NCBI GenBank assembly: GCA_964247055.1
Contig: OZ176054.1
Span: forward strand, 4,030,001-4,094,000
DNA: 64,000 nucleotides
Source: Paragordius varius
Lineage: Eukaryota; Nematomorpha
Reading direction: 5' to 3'
The notes beneath the pieces were generated by a model. It was not told where the DNA came from, made no database searches, and saw only the letters and a program-made list of their open reading frames with translations. The position numbers were made by a program, and so were the translations under genes. Positions 50,880 to 61,900 of this stretch are shown here, in pieces. Positions within the stretch are counted from its first letter, which is position 1, and each line of letters opens with the position of its first letter.

Positions 50880-51180
50880 ATATTTGGGGGCTACAGATGG
50901 ATCGTTGACCGATGATATTAGTTTAAGAATAAAGAGGAGCTAGGTAAATTGGAAGAAAATTTCAAGCGTGTTATGCGATCGAAATATTGATGTTAGAGTG
51001 AAAGGTAAGATATACAGTTCAGTTGTCCAGCCCTTAATGATATATAATTGACAGACGTGGGGTGCCAAAAAATCCGAAGAAAGACATTTTAACGTGACTC
51101 AAATGAAAATGCTTAGAGTGATGTGTGATGTAACAAGAAAGGACAGAATTGAGAACACTGCTCAACAAGGTTTTGCACCA
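50880..51180 (+). mobile_element. LINE reverse-transcriptase thumb fragment
   Basis: Plus-strand frames read ATDGSLTDDISLRIK, then DVRVKGKIYSSVVQPLMIYN and WGAKKSEERHFNVTQMKMLR and MCDVTRKDRIENT, the well-known block between the palm and the C-terminus of many LINE proteins. Internal stops. Sequence at 52330-52595 looks like the next part of the same type of protein, so about 1.1 kb may have been inserted between them. Confidence 0.8.
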
Positions 51181-52329
51181 CCCCATTATTTTTGCATTTT
51201 CTAATACCTAATGGCATGGAAAGACCAAAACAAAAAAGAAAATTGAGACCACCAATAGGATTTTCCCAAAATTTAATTTTTAAATTTGTATTTAATTCAA
51301 AAATAGCAATCATTCCTCGTGCACATATGTTGAAATATTCAAACGAGCAAGTGATACAAGTAATATTCCATGCATGGACAACAAATTCTAGACATTAAAT
51401 AAGATACTAAACAAGCTAAGAGCCAAAGTATTAAAAATCTAAAAGGGGCTTATGTATAGTGTGATAGATCCGGGCGGCTGCACAAGCTCTGCATATCCCC
51501 CAAGCGATCCTATAATTATGCCAGATGTGGCAAAGAACAATAAGTAATCGTAAAGTCCGATAAGAGAGACTTGCAAACAAAATCCAGGCAAATTGACATG
51601 TCAAATTAACCAATTTACAGAATAAAGTTAGATAAATTCTACAATTAAATTGAATATAAATTATATAAATGCAAATGGTCCAATCCCATAACAGTAAATT
51701 CTACTAAAAGTGGCTACCAACATCCATCTGATATTCAAAATACAAAACAACCAATAATTTTAAAAAAAATAAGGTATATCCACTAGGTATAAATAAAGGA
51801 TTTTTTATAAGAACCAACTCAAGAGAAAAAGTCTAATAAGTACTCAAAAGAACGAAAACTAACAAAAAAATATAGCCTATCTGAAAGCCGAAGGTTTAAA
51901 CCATAGAATGTCTTTTTTAGTATTTTTTTAAAAAAATTTATATGTGTTAAAAATTCACTTGAAAAAAAGAGTAAATTTTGACGTTTAAGTCCGTACTATT
52001 TTTTTCTCTCTGATATTTAAATGACATATTTATATTCAAAAGATAGAGTTTAAAACGCTTTATTAAATGATATTAAGTTTATAATATAATAACACTTTAT
52101 TATAAAGTTATATTTAATTTTCACTCGATTTTCTCTTGTTTTTGAAAAATTGAAAAACCTATAAAATTTAAAAATTCTGATTGGCGGGATCAAAAAATTT
52201 TTTAAATTCGGTTTTAAAACACTGAAATTAGTCATAATTTAAAAAGTTTGAGTGGTGGTGCTTAAAAATGTCCAAATTTGTTGACCAGTGGAATAGATTT
52301 ATTCCTGGGAGCACAGATATTAAACCAAA

Positions 52330-52595
52330 GTGGAAAGAATGTCAAAAAATAGGCTACGATGGTTGGGCACATTGAAAGGAGAGATTTTAATTATATTGCA
52401 AAAATAATAGATAATCATATAACTGAGGGAAAACGAGGACGTGGGCGGCCTAAAACGAAATGGATAGATACAGTAAAAAGAGAGCTAGCAGAATACGAGC
52501 TTAATACAGAGGACGACATAGATAGAGTTCTATGGCGAGAACATGACCGCTCCTACGAGTGAAAACATGTAATGTAATAATAATAATAATAATGC
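52330..52595 (+). mobile_element. LINE 3' end with (TAA)n tail
   Basis: An open stretch to 52562 contains MVGHIERRDFNYIAK, then GKRGRGRPKTKWIDTVKREL, the C-terminal block of a LINE ORF2-like protein, a stop codon at once followed by about six TAA units (52575-52594). A short 3' UTR and microsatellite tail are usual for RTE-like and related LINEs. 5'-truncated. Confidence 0.82.
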
Positions 52596-52627
52596 TTTTA
52601 GAAATATTAAATTTTAGCTAAATTTTG

Positions 52628-52740
52628 TTGAAGCGTACTTCCTACTCTTTTTGGGCATGATGGAGGGTATAAAACGCTTTTGATATTGTAAAAAACATTC
52701 GAATAATTTTAGGAGGCTGAACATTTCATCTATTCAGAGT
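52628..52740. mobile_element. MITE end, same family as 54274-54590
   Basis: GTTGAAGCGTACTTC then GGGCATGATGGAGG and TATAAAACGCTTT match the left end of the element at 54274 (GTTGAAGCGTACTTC..., AAGCATGATGGAAA...). The second end is not recognisable. Confidence 0.55.
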
Positions 52741-54018
52741 TTTAATTTAAAGTTTCAATTATTTTCTTTTTATAAAAACACAAGTAGATGGTTTATATTC
52801 TCTTAGTTTGGAAAAACATCTGTCGGAATCAGAAGAATGCAACAATAGTAGTGATTTATTGCACAGTAAATTTGGGCATTTTCGATAGAAAATTTTGGAT
52901 GATTAATAGTGCATAACATCAGTATTCTTACTTCATTTTTAAATGCAATAGAAAAGGAAGCGTTGGCATTTTCTATCGTCAAGGAATAATTCGGATCATT
53001 TGAAATATATACGGAAGGATATAAATGTCATTTGATATTATTTACACTTCGATTTAAATTAGAGTATCGCAGACAATGGGTGGGGTCATAAAAAGTCGCA
53101 TTTGACTTGTAAGCAAAGTGTGGCTAGTTGATAAAGATTACTTAAGCCAGCAAGTGTACACTTGAAGATCGGTGATTAAAAACACTTAAAATAAGTCTTT
53201 TGCTTATAAATGTAGCAGTTTTTTGCCACCCGATTCGAAATTTACAGAATTATTTTGATCATTTTCAACCAAAATTTATGAAATAAGGCACAAAAAGATA
53301 AACAATTAATACGATATGCATTTATTTACGTTTTTCAAACTCACTGGCAAGTATCTTATTTAATATTATAGAGTTTTCTAAATATTAAGCCTGGTAATTA
53401 TTTTTAGATTGAAGAAACCATTTGCCCTTAAAACCATAGTGACCAGATAAGCTGTTTTTCGCAGTACTGTACTGGGTTTTCTGAAAAAAACTGCGCCTGT
53501 ACTGCGCCCACTTTTGTTTTGCTTTTTGAAATAAAAAAATTAATTTTTAAATATACATTATTTACCTTTTATTTATTCAAAAAAAATATTTTAGAATTTA
53601 ATATAGTACCCTCTGTAAAAATAACCTCATAATTGGTAAAGAAATGAATTTTGAGGTACAAAACTAATCTGCTCGAAATATACATAAAACATAGAATTAC
53701 GACCTTTCGCGCAGTGGCGAAACTATAAATCTCCGAGTCTACACCGTAAGATTCAGGCTAATGGTTCTTTCACTTAGGGCTTCGTTTAAAATTAAAAATC
53801 TAATTTATGATATTTTTATAAATGTTTGACAGTTAGAAAGTTTATTTTTTGTTACAATTATTAAACGGAAAATTATATAGAAAAATTTAAAATTTATTAT
53901 ATATGGCAGATGATTTCGAAATAACCTTTTTTCGTAAAAAATAGAGTTTTTACGATATCCATAATTAGGTTGTAGGTATGATATTTCTTAATTTTTTTCC
54001 TAAACATTAATTTTTATT

Positions 54019-54218
54019 TTTTTATACAGTTTAGAGTCTCTTTTTTCCTTTTTAGTTAAAGGGCAAGGACTTAAATTGTATCCGGACTTGTGAAGGCTTT
54101 AACACTCGCCTGCCCAGGGCTGACAGTGATGATGGAAAAATTGCTTAGTTTCGGGCTTCGAACTCTGTCATGCAGTGCAAGAGTCCGGCGCCCTACCTAC
54201 TATACCATCACGCCTCTG
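54019..54218 (-). mobile_element. tRNA-derived SINE with 16-bp target-site duplication
   Basis: Read on the minus strand from 54218, it begins near GGCGTGATGGTATAGTAGGT (box A-like TGGTATAGTAGG) and has box B-like GAGTTCGAAGC at the right spacing, then a tRNA-unrelated body with CTGTCAGCCCTGGGCAGGCG. Flanked by perfect 16-bp repeats AACATTAATTTTTATT at 54003-54018 and 54219-54234. A second copy is at 57661-57838. Confidence 0.88.
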
Positions 54219-54273
54219 AACATTAATTTTTATTAGTTATCTTATTTTTTTGCATAAATAAAACTGAGATATT

Positions 54274-54590
54274 TTGTTGAAGCGTACTTCAAACTGTTTT
54301 GAAGCATGATGGAAACTGTATAACGCTTTGAGATATAATAAAATTCTTTTTCCAAATAATTCGATGATGTTGAACATTCATAGTTCAATGTTTGCTTGCA
54401 AGTTTTGGTGCATTTTTGTGAAAAAAACAATTTTTATTTAACATAATTTTGAAAACGAACAAATATTTCAATCAAAATCCGTGTGAGAAATTAGCATTAT
54501 CGAATTATATATATAAAATGTTATAACATCTCAACCGTTTATATCGTTTCCATCATGCTCAAAATAGTATGAAAGGGAATTTTACGTTTA
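54274..54590. mobile_element. Small MITE nested in the hAT element
   Basis: About 315 bp with inverted ends: left TTGAAGCATGATGGAAACTG then TATAACGCTTTGAGAT; right, inverted, TTGAGCATGATGGAAACGAT then ATAAACGGTTGAGAT. A related end is at 52628-52740. Confidence 0.65.
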
Positions 54591-54877
54591 TTTTAAGAGA
54601 ACGGTTCATTTTAAAAGAGCCAAAAAAATTGGGACCTATAGAGCCACATCTAAAAATTTAAAATTTTTAAAACATTGTTTTGCTTTTTATATGGAGTTTA
54701 TGTTATATTTTAGTGATATTTTTTGAAATTATACATTTAGCATTCACCAAAAAATATATTTGAAAAATTGCGCCCCTTTTGCAATTTTATACGGAGCACT
54801 TACTGTAAATAACTTTTTTAATAACTCGTAAAGGTTCAAACCAAAAGCACCATGATAATCCTGATATTTTCCTATCA

Positions 54878-54919
<42 letters not shown>

Positions 54920-55639
54920 CATCAGGATATTTGTAACTGTGGAATATTCCACACCGATGGAATAAGGAAAGTATGTTTTAATTTTGTACTGCGTTCAAGT
55001 TAAAAATATCTGGTCACATTACTTAAAACACTTTCCATTATTTTAACACACTACTTATTTTGTTTGGAGTCCAATATATAATGGGAAGATATACAGTATA
55101 ACATATTATTTTTAATTGATTATCAACATTACATTCAAAAATTTATAATGAAATAAATTTTCTACATTAGTTAATAGTCAAGTAACCTTTAGCGTTTTAT
55201 AAACAAAGATTTGAAATTTTATAAGATTAATATTTAACCATTAAGTTTAAGAAATTTTCGTGAATCAAAATTTTTTCCGTTCATGAAATAGATATATTTA
55301 GCTTTTTTTATATGCCATGCTCTTAAATATTAGCAGAGCTTTTCTCTTAATTTATCCTCATTTTTATCCACCCAATAAATAAATTAATTAGCCAAAATCA
55401 TCATATTAACATTTTATAGCATTAACAAAGGTTTGAATTACATATAAAACCTAAATTTTATACATAAATAGTTTCTAAATAATTTTATCCATATTTTTAT
55501 ATCTATCAAGTGTGCTCTACACCACACTTGCAAAATATTTAAGTTTTACCTCATCATATGATTTTTTATCACCTCCGAATCAAGTTTTCTTGCTTGACTT
55601 AAGTCGTCTAATGTTAAATTGTTTTATCACATGAAAGCA

Positions 55640-55964
55640 GGCCACAGTGAAGTGCAATTAAACACAAATCTAACGAGATGGAAAGAACGGCTAGAGATGT
55701 TTGGACTTAAGGTTAATGTAGCAAAAACAAAATTAATGAACAATAATAATAAATACAATCCCATTAAATGGCCCTCAATATGTAAGAAGTCAAAACCAAC
55801 GCAATCCAATGCTTCAAATGTAAAAAATGGGTCCACAAAAAAATGCTATAAGTTGAAATCGCTAAAATTACTTCAGGATTTTATATGCAGCAATTGCACC
55901 ACGCCCAACCCAACTAAGCGTCCACAAAGTGTACGTAATGAAGAACCTTTTAAAACAGTACAAA
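55640..55964 (+). mobile_element. LINE reverse-transcriptase fragment between two foldback copies
   Basis: Open to about 55972: reads VQLNTNLTRWKERLEMFGLK then VNVAKTKLM, the block after the catalytic FADD motif in LINE reverse transcriptases (helix followed by K..K...). The following block, QSFTYLGDIISAGG, is at 56983 onward, so the foldback element at 55965-56982 has split this LINE copy. Confidence 0.75.
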
Positions 55965-56982
55965 GGGTCGGGTGATAAAAAATTTTTTTTGACTCGACTT
56001 GCAAGTTTTTCAAGTCATGGCTTGCTTTCATGTGATAAAAAAAATTTAACATTACACGACTTAAGTCAAGCAAGAAAACTTGAGAAGGAGGTGATAAAAA
56101 ATCATATGTTCAAGTAAAACTTAAAGATTTTGCAAGTGTGGTGTAGGGCACACTTGACAGATTTAAAAATATGGATAAAATTATTTTGGAAACTATTATG
56201 TGCAAAATTTATGTTTATATGTAATTCGAACCTTTGTTAATGCTATAAATTGTCAATTTGATAATTTTCGCTAATTAATTTATTCATTGGGTGGATACAA
56301 AAGAGAATAAATTTATAGTAAAACTCTGCTAACATAAAAATATGCTAAATGTATCAATTACCTGACCGCAAAAAAATTAGATTCTCGAAAATTTCTTAAA
56401 ATTAATAATTAAATATTAATCTTGTAAAATTTCAAATCTTCGTTTATTAAAAGCAAACTTCACTTTAACCAATGTAAAGAATTTATTTCATCATAAATTT
56501 ATTTCGAATGTAATGTCTATAATCAATTAAAAATAATTAGTTTATATTGTATAAACATCTTCCCATTATATTTGCAACTGGACTCCAAACAAAAAAGGTA
56601 GTGTGGTAAAATAATGGAAAGTGTTTTAAGGGCGAATGGTTTCATCAATTTAAAAATTATTACCAGGCTCACAATTTAGAAAATTCTATAATATTATATA
56701 AGATACGTGCCAGTGAGTTTGAAAAACTTCAATAAATGTATATTATATTTTTTGTTTATATTTTTGTGCCTTATTTCATAAATTTTAGCTGAAAATGATC
56801 AAAAAAATTTCCATAAAATTCGAATTGGGTGGCAAAAAACTGTTACATTCATAAGCAAAAGACTTGACTTAAGTGTTTTTTTATCACCGATCTTCAAGTG
56901 TACACTTGCTGGCTTAAGTAATCTTGCTCAACTTGCCACGCTTGGCTTACAAGTCAAGTGCGACTTTTTTATCACCCCACCC
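55965..56982 (+). mobile_element. GGGTSGGGTGATAAAAAA foldback element, right copy
   Basis: 1018 bp with terminal inverted repeats GGGTCGGGTGATAAAAAA and, inverted, GGGTGGGGTGATAAAAAA, followed by repeated GACTTGCAAG / TCAAGTCATGG-like motifs near both ends. It keeps the uninterrupted CTTAAAAC site that is filled by a hAT element in the left copy. It is inserted in a LINE reading frame between the K..K and YLGD blocks. No transposase visible; superfamily unassigned. Confidence 0.85.
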
Positions 56983-57590
56983 AAAGTTTCACATATTTGG
57001 GCGACATTATAAGCGCCGGTGGGGGCCTTGAATTAACCATCAATAACCGTATAAAAAATGCCTGGTCAAAATACCACCAACTCAAAAGTGTTATAAACAA
57101 TAAATATATCTCATTCAAATCCAAATCGACTATGTGCACCACCACCATACGACCCGTTCTAATTTACGCAACCGAAGTTATGGCTTTAATCAAAACAAAT
57201 TCACTAAAGTTACAACAAGCGGAAAGGAGAATTCTAAAAACTATACTTTATGCAACAAACCCAAACCTCTATAATTAGAATAATAAATTTGATCCATATA
57301 CTGTCCTGCAAATGACTCCGCTTATCGACTGTTTGCGCACAAATCGTCTAAAATTCGCGGGACATGTTCACCGACGCCCACATGAAAGTTGCCTATACCG
57401 CATGGTCAATTTTTCAACAAGTTTGCGAAATCGAAGGACGTCCATTACAAAGTTGGCTTTCTATTGTGGAAAACGATATGGCTATTTTAAACCTCAAATT
57501 GAAGATGCCCAGGACCGATGCTTATGGCGTAAATCTATCCGAAGGGTTACCTCCTTGTTGGGAGAAAAAAACCCTTAAAGGTTGATTAAA
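56983..57590 (+). mobile_element. LINE reverse-transcriptase thumb and C-terminus
   Basis: Continues the LINE at 55640: QSFTYLGDIISAGGGLELTI, NAWSKYHQLKSVI, RPVLIYATEVMALIKTNSLK, QQAERRILKTILYAT, stop, then DCLRTNRLKFAGHVHRRPHE and, in a shifted frame, a final block ending near 57590. Inactive remnant. It resembles the remnants at 4790 and 22420. Confidence 0.8.
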
Positions 57591-57660
57591 GGTTGATATG
57601 GTTCGATGTTTTATTCAAAATTAAGATAAGTAATTTACATAACTTAAATCTTTTAAAAAA

Positions 57661-57838
57661 CATACAGTTTATAGTTTTTTCCTTTTTTATTAAGTAAAGA
57701 CTGAAATTGAATCCTTACATGAGGAATACTCGCCTGCCCAGAGCTGACAGGAAGAGTGGATAAATTACGTAGTAAGGAATTCGAACTTTTCCACGCAGTT
57801 TTTTAATCCGGTCTCTTACCTACTATAAGATCCTGCCT
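57661..57838 (-). mobile_element. tRNA-derived SINE, second copy
   Basis: Minus-strand reading from about 57838: box A-like ATCTTATAGTAGG, box B-like AAGTTCGAATTCC, then CTGTCAGCTCTGGGCAGGCG shared with the SINE at 54019-54218, and a common tail region (ATACAGTTTATAGT, AT-rich). More diverged; no clear target-site duplication. Confidence 0.75.
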
Positions 57839-57997
57839 TTAACTTAAGAATAATCCAATTTGCATCTTGTTTTACCTGCTAGTGCAGCACCACTTATAAT
57901 TTATAAATTAAATTTTAATTGTTTTTTTTATATAAAAAACTATAACTGTTGAAAAGATTAAGTTAATTGTAATAATGTAGATTTTAATATCTTTAAA

Positions 57998-58294
57998 ACT
58001 TCGATTCAATTTGGGGTATCTGAATACCCCAAACTCAATTTAGATTATAATAAAAACTAATGAAGGAAACAGTCCCAATTTTTATGCTTCTATCCCAATA
58101 ATTATATAAAAAAAGCTAAAATATTTTAAATCAAATTTTGTTTTGTAAAAAAATTCTATGTCATCTACATCGGTGCCATTTTTACAAAATTTTTTAAAAT
58201 GTATGTTATATAGGTGCAAAATTATGCCATGGCTTCGATTCCTTAAGTATTTTCTAAGGCATGGGGTATCCAACTACCCCAATTTGTATTGAAG
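57998..58294. mobile_element. MITE with GGGGTA..TACCCC double-palindrome ends, copy 1
   Basis: 297 bp. Left end CTTCGATTCAATTTGGGGTA then TCTGAATACCCCA; right end inverted, CTTCAATACAAATTGGGGTA then GTTGGATACCCCA. Each terminus is itself a small GGGGTA/TACCCC hairpin. It is followed by a unit (GGACTAAAATGAATGTGTTG) that also follows copy 2. Confidence 0.78.
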
Positions 58295-58358
58295 GACTAA
58301 AATGAATGTGTTGTATCCAAGTATTAACAAAGTATTCTGCGAAAAACGCTTTTTCAAC

Positions 58359-58888
58359 ACTTCGATTCAAATTGGGGTACCTATATACCCCAGACTATAT
58401 TTATGTTGAAAAACTACTGAAAGAAAAGGTCCCATTTTAAATTTATGCTTCTATCCTAATCAAAATTATATAAATAAGCCGAATATCTAAATAAAATTTG
58501 GTTTTGAAAAAAAAGTTTCATATCAATATATTTGGACGCCATTTTGATTCACAACATTTTTGATATATATCGTGTTTATTTAATTTTAAAGCTAAAAGGA
58601 AAGCCAATTTTTCATTTAAATCACTTCTATTTATTGATAGAAACAGAAAAATGGTTTATTTTGTATTTAACTAATGCACAGATGTCATGTTGACCAATTT
58701 TTCTTAAGGTTTTACGTAATAAGTAATATCAAATATTTTCGAATGAATTTTTTTATATATTTCGGTTTATTAATGTTATATAAGTGGAAATTTTTGCGAT
58801 GGTTCTAATTCATTCCATATTTTTTAAATTATTCAATTATAAACACGCCTAGGGTATCTAACAACCCCAATTTGAATCGAAGGACTGA
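58359..58888. mobile_element. MITE with GGGGTA..TACCCC ends, copy 2
   Basis: 530 bp, same ends (CTTCGATTCAAATTGGGGTA...; right, inverted, CTTCGATTCAAATTGGGGTT) and a shared interior (TATGCTTCTATCC). It is followed by GGACTGAAATGAATGTGTTG as after copy 1, so the pair is probably a tandem duplication with an extra internal insertion in copy 2. It ends about 70 bp before the PRPF38B start codon. Confidence 0.78.
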
Positions 58889-58958
58889 AATGAATGTGTT
58901 GTAAGTGTTAATGTTAACCAAAGAGTGAAACAACTGAATTTTATGTGCCGAACTAGAT

Positions 58959-61900
58959 ATGGAAAAAGCTGATCCCTTATTTTTAAATTTGTGGTCGGGA
59001 AACGAAAAACAGCGTCCGAGAATACAAGACGTTAAAAAATGCAGTAACACCTTACCAATATGGGGAAACGATAAATCAATGAATTTGAATCATTTAATTT
59101 TAGCTAATATACAAGGTTCAACTTACTATAGAATAAATTTGGTGGAAGTTAAAACTTACTATGAAGTTGTTGATGAGATATTTTATCACGTAAACTATAT
59201 GTAATTATTTAGGTTAATCATTTAGAACCATGGGAAAAGGGTAGCAGAAAAACTGCTGGTCAGACCGGAATGTGTGGTGGGGTAATATTTAATATAAATA
59301 TAAGGTTAGAGGTGTTGGCGCAGGAGGTGTAGTTTCATCATGCTTTTGTCTTCTATTCAAATTATTTACCATTAAAATAACAAGAAAACAATTATGTATG
59401 ATGTTGAATCACAAGGACTCGCCATACATAAGAGGCATTGGTTTTATGTTTATAAGGTTAATTTAATAGATTAATTAAACTGTAGATATTGTCAGCCTCC
59501 AAATGATTTGTGGGATTGGTACGAACCTTATTTAAATGACGAAGAAGTAATATTTTTTTACACATCCTTTTACAACTTTTAATGTACAATCTCATTGATC
59601 ACAGCATAATGCTAGGGTATTTTATATAATCAATAATTAAAGTTACTCAGTACTACTAAAGTTTTTAACCAAAGTTTCAAATTTTTTAACAAACAATATT
59701 AATAATTTTTTAAAGAATGAAAATCAATATTTTATATTAATTTTGTGCTTTAATATCCTTGTAAAATAATTTTTTTTTTTTTTTCATGCATGAAACCATG
59801 TGATTGAAAGCGGGAGGATATTCAAGGATAGTATTTTTTTTTTATTATATACTATAAATATATTTAAAAAATAGGTTTCCTTTTAGTAATTATTAATCTT
59901 TTTCTTTGTTTTGTAGAGTTTTTATTTTATTTGTATGCTAAGTATGTAATTTAAAGAGTAACATAATTCTTAAGTCATCAAAAATCATTGTTATACAGAT
60001 CTCTCTCCTTTTTTTTTTCTCTACTCCTTGGTGCCTAATTATTTTATTTTTACTAGCCTAGCCATAATTTCTTTATATTTTTCCTTTATGATTGCCAGAC
60101 AGAGCAAAATATCAATATTTATAATTTATCCAAATTAACAACATTTATAAAGATTACTCTTTAATTTTAATTATTCTAGATATTTATTTTTTGTAAAGAG
60201 GGTAAGTGAGAGGGAAGGCAATGGCAAACCACCCTCGTTTATTACTGCCAAAAAAATAGTTTTACTAAATGAACTTAACAAGAATTTTCAAAGTTGGATG
60301 CTGGAATGTGCGTTCCTTAACATCAACCAAACAGGTGATAATTGAAAAGGAAATGGAAAGATTGAACATAGATATACTGGGTCTAACGGAAACCAAGCAA
60401 AAAGGTAGCGCGAAAGTACAAAACGAAAATTATACATTGTTAAGATCGGGGAGAGATGACCAGAAATCTGAAGGCGTTGCAGTATTAATAAAAAACAAAT
60501 TAAATAAAAGTCTCATTAGTTATACACCATATACACCCAGAATCATGAGCATTAGGCTGAATGCCAAGCCACTTAAATTTACATACATAGTAGTCTATGC
60601 TCCTACGTCAAACGCTCCCAAAGAAGTCATAGAGGACTTTTATGCAACGTTGCAAATAGTTTTGGATGAAACGAAGAAAGGAGATATGATTATCATAGGA
60701 GGGGATTGGAACAGCAAAGTTGGTAGAGGTAGAGTAGATCAAATAGTCGGGCCATATGGATTGGGAGAACGAAACGAGGCCGGGGAAGCACTGATCAATT
60801 TTTGTCAAGAAAATGAGATGATGATAACCAACACATGGTTTCCACAACACAATAGGAGGTTATACACATGGACCTCTCCATGTGGTAAATATAAGAATCA
60901 AATTGATTACATAATGTGTCCTCAAAAATGGAAAAGCTCTATAATTGATACCAAAACAAGCAAAAGCAGCGATTGCTCTAGCGATCATGAGCTTTTAATA
61001 ACCAAAATCAAACTTAAAATAATTAAAAATAAGGTTAAACAGATATACAGATATGACACTCGGAACATTCCAAATAGTTTTAGAACAGAAACCAAAGATA
61101 GATTAGAAAGATTGGACAATGGATGTAGCTCAGAACAATTATGGGGAACGATAAAAAATGTTGTTAATGAAGTGGCAAAAGAAAAAGTGCAGAGAGTAAA
61201 AAGGAAAGATAACAAATGGATATCAGAAAAGAGTATAGAGATAGCAGAAAAGAGGAGAAAGGCTAAATCAAGAGGTGATAATAAAATGGTAAAATTATAT
61301 AACAAAGAATTTCAACGACAAACAAGGAAGGATTACGAAGATTTTCTTAATAAACAATGTCTGGAAGTGGAATTAAATAACAAAAAAGGATTAATGCAAC
61401 CAATGTTCCAGAAACTGAAGCAAATGACTCATAAACCTTTTATATCATCACAAAAGATTAAAAAAGAGAATGGCACCATATTGTGCAAACAAACAGAAGT
61501 ACGAGAAAGATGGAAGGAATACACCCAAAAACTCTATCAGGCTCCTCAAACAAAGGTGTTGCAATTAAAAGAAGAAGAACGTGATCCAGATATATTAAGA
61601 GAGGAGGTTGAATTAGCCTTAAAACAAATTCCTAACAACAAAGCGACGGGATTAGACAATATCCCAATAGAGTTCATAAAAGCTATTCCCGTTGAAAAGT
61701 TACACCAGCTATGTCAAAAGGTGTGGGAATCATGTGAGTGGCCAAACGATTGGGCATCATCTGTATATCTCCCAATATATAAAAAAGGAGATGTACTCCA
61801 ATGCGAGAATTATCGGAACATATCTCTTATTAGCCACGCTAGTAAGGTCTTACTAAAAGTAATACAAAACAGAATGCACAGTATCATACAGACAGAAATA

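Larger units (their letters stand above)
53435..55021. mobile_element. Non-autonomous hAT element nested in the foldback element
   Basis: 1587 bp flanked by perfect 8-bp direct repeats CTTAAAAC (53427-53434 and 55022-55029). Ends: CATAGTGACCAGATA and, inverted, TAATGTGACCAGATA. 8-bp duplications and ends of this kind are typical of hAT elements. No transposase frame is recognised. It contains a SINE (54019-54218), a small MITE (54274-54590) and a (TA)n tract (54880-54917). Confidence 0.88.
53078..55637 (-). mobile_element. GGGTGGGGTGATAAAAAA foldback element, left copy, split by a hAT insertion
   Basis: Inverted relative to the copy at 55965-56982. Its pieces are 53078-53434 and 55022-55637 (about 970 bp together). 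It starts GGGTGGGGTCATAAAAAGTC and runs colinear with the reverse complement of the right copy, including TCAAGTGTGCTCTACACCAC, but ends about 70 bp short of the other TIR. The hAT element at 53435-55021 interrupts it at CTTAAAAC; the right copy has this site uninterrupted. Non-coding. Confidence 0.85.
50238..58958. other. HGSNAT-PRPF38B intergenic region, nested transposable elements
   Basis: 8.7 kb between the divergent genes. No host exon recognised, although the missing first exon of HGSNAT should start here. 50238-50880 and 51180-52330 hold nothing I can name; the rest is LINE, MITE, hAT and SINE material described separately. Confidence 0.6.

Noticed and set aside
54180-54218. A tRNA gene on the minus strand
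   Set aside because: Box A and B are present but the cloverleaf is poor, a SINE body follows, and 16-bp target-site duplications show it is a retroposed SINE.
23794-59546. Ciliate origin, suggested by 22-30 bp introns and high A+T
   Set aside because: Exons use TAA and TAG as stops and have none in frame, gene set and transposons are metazoan-like, and the same genes have kilobase introns.
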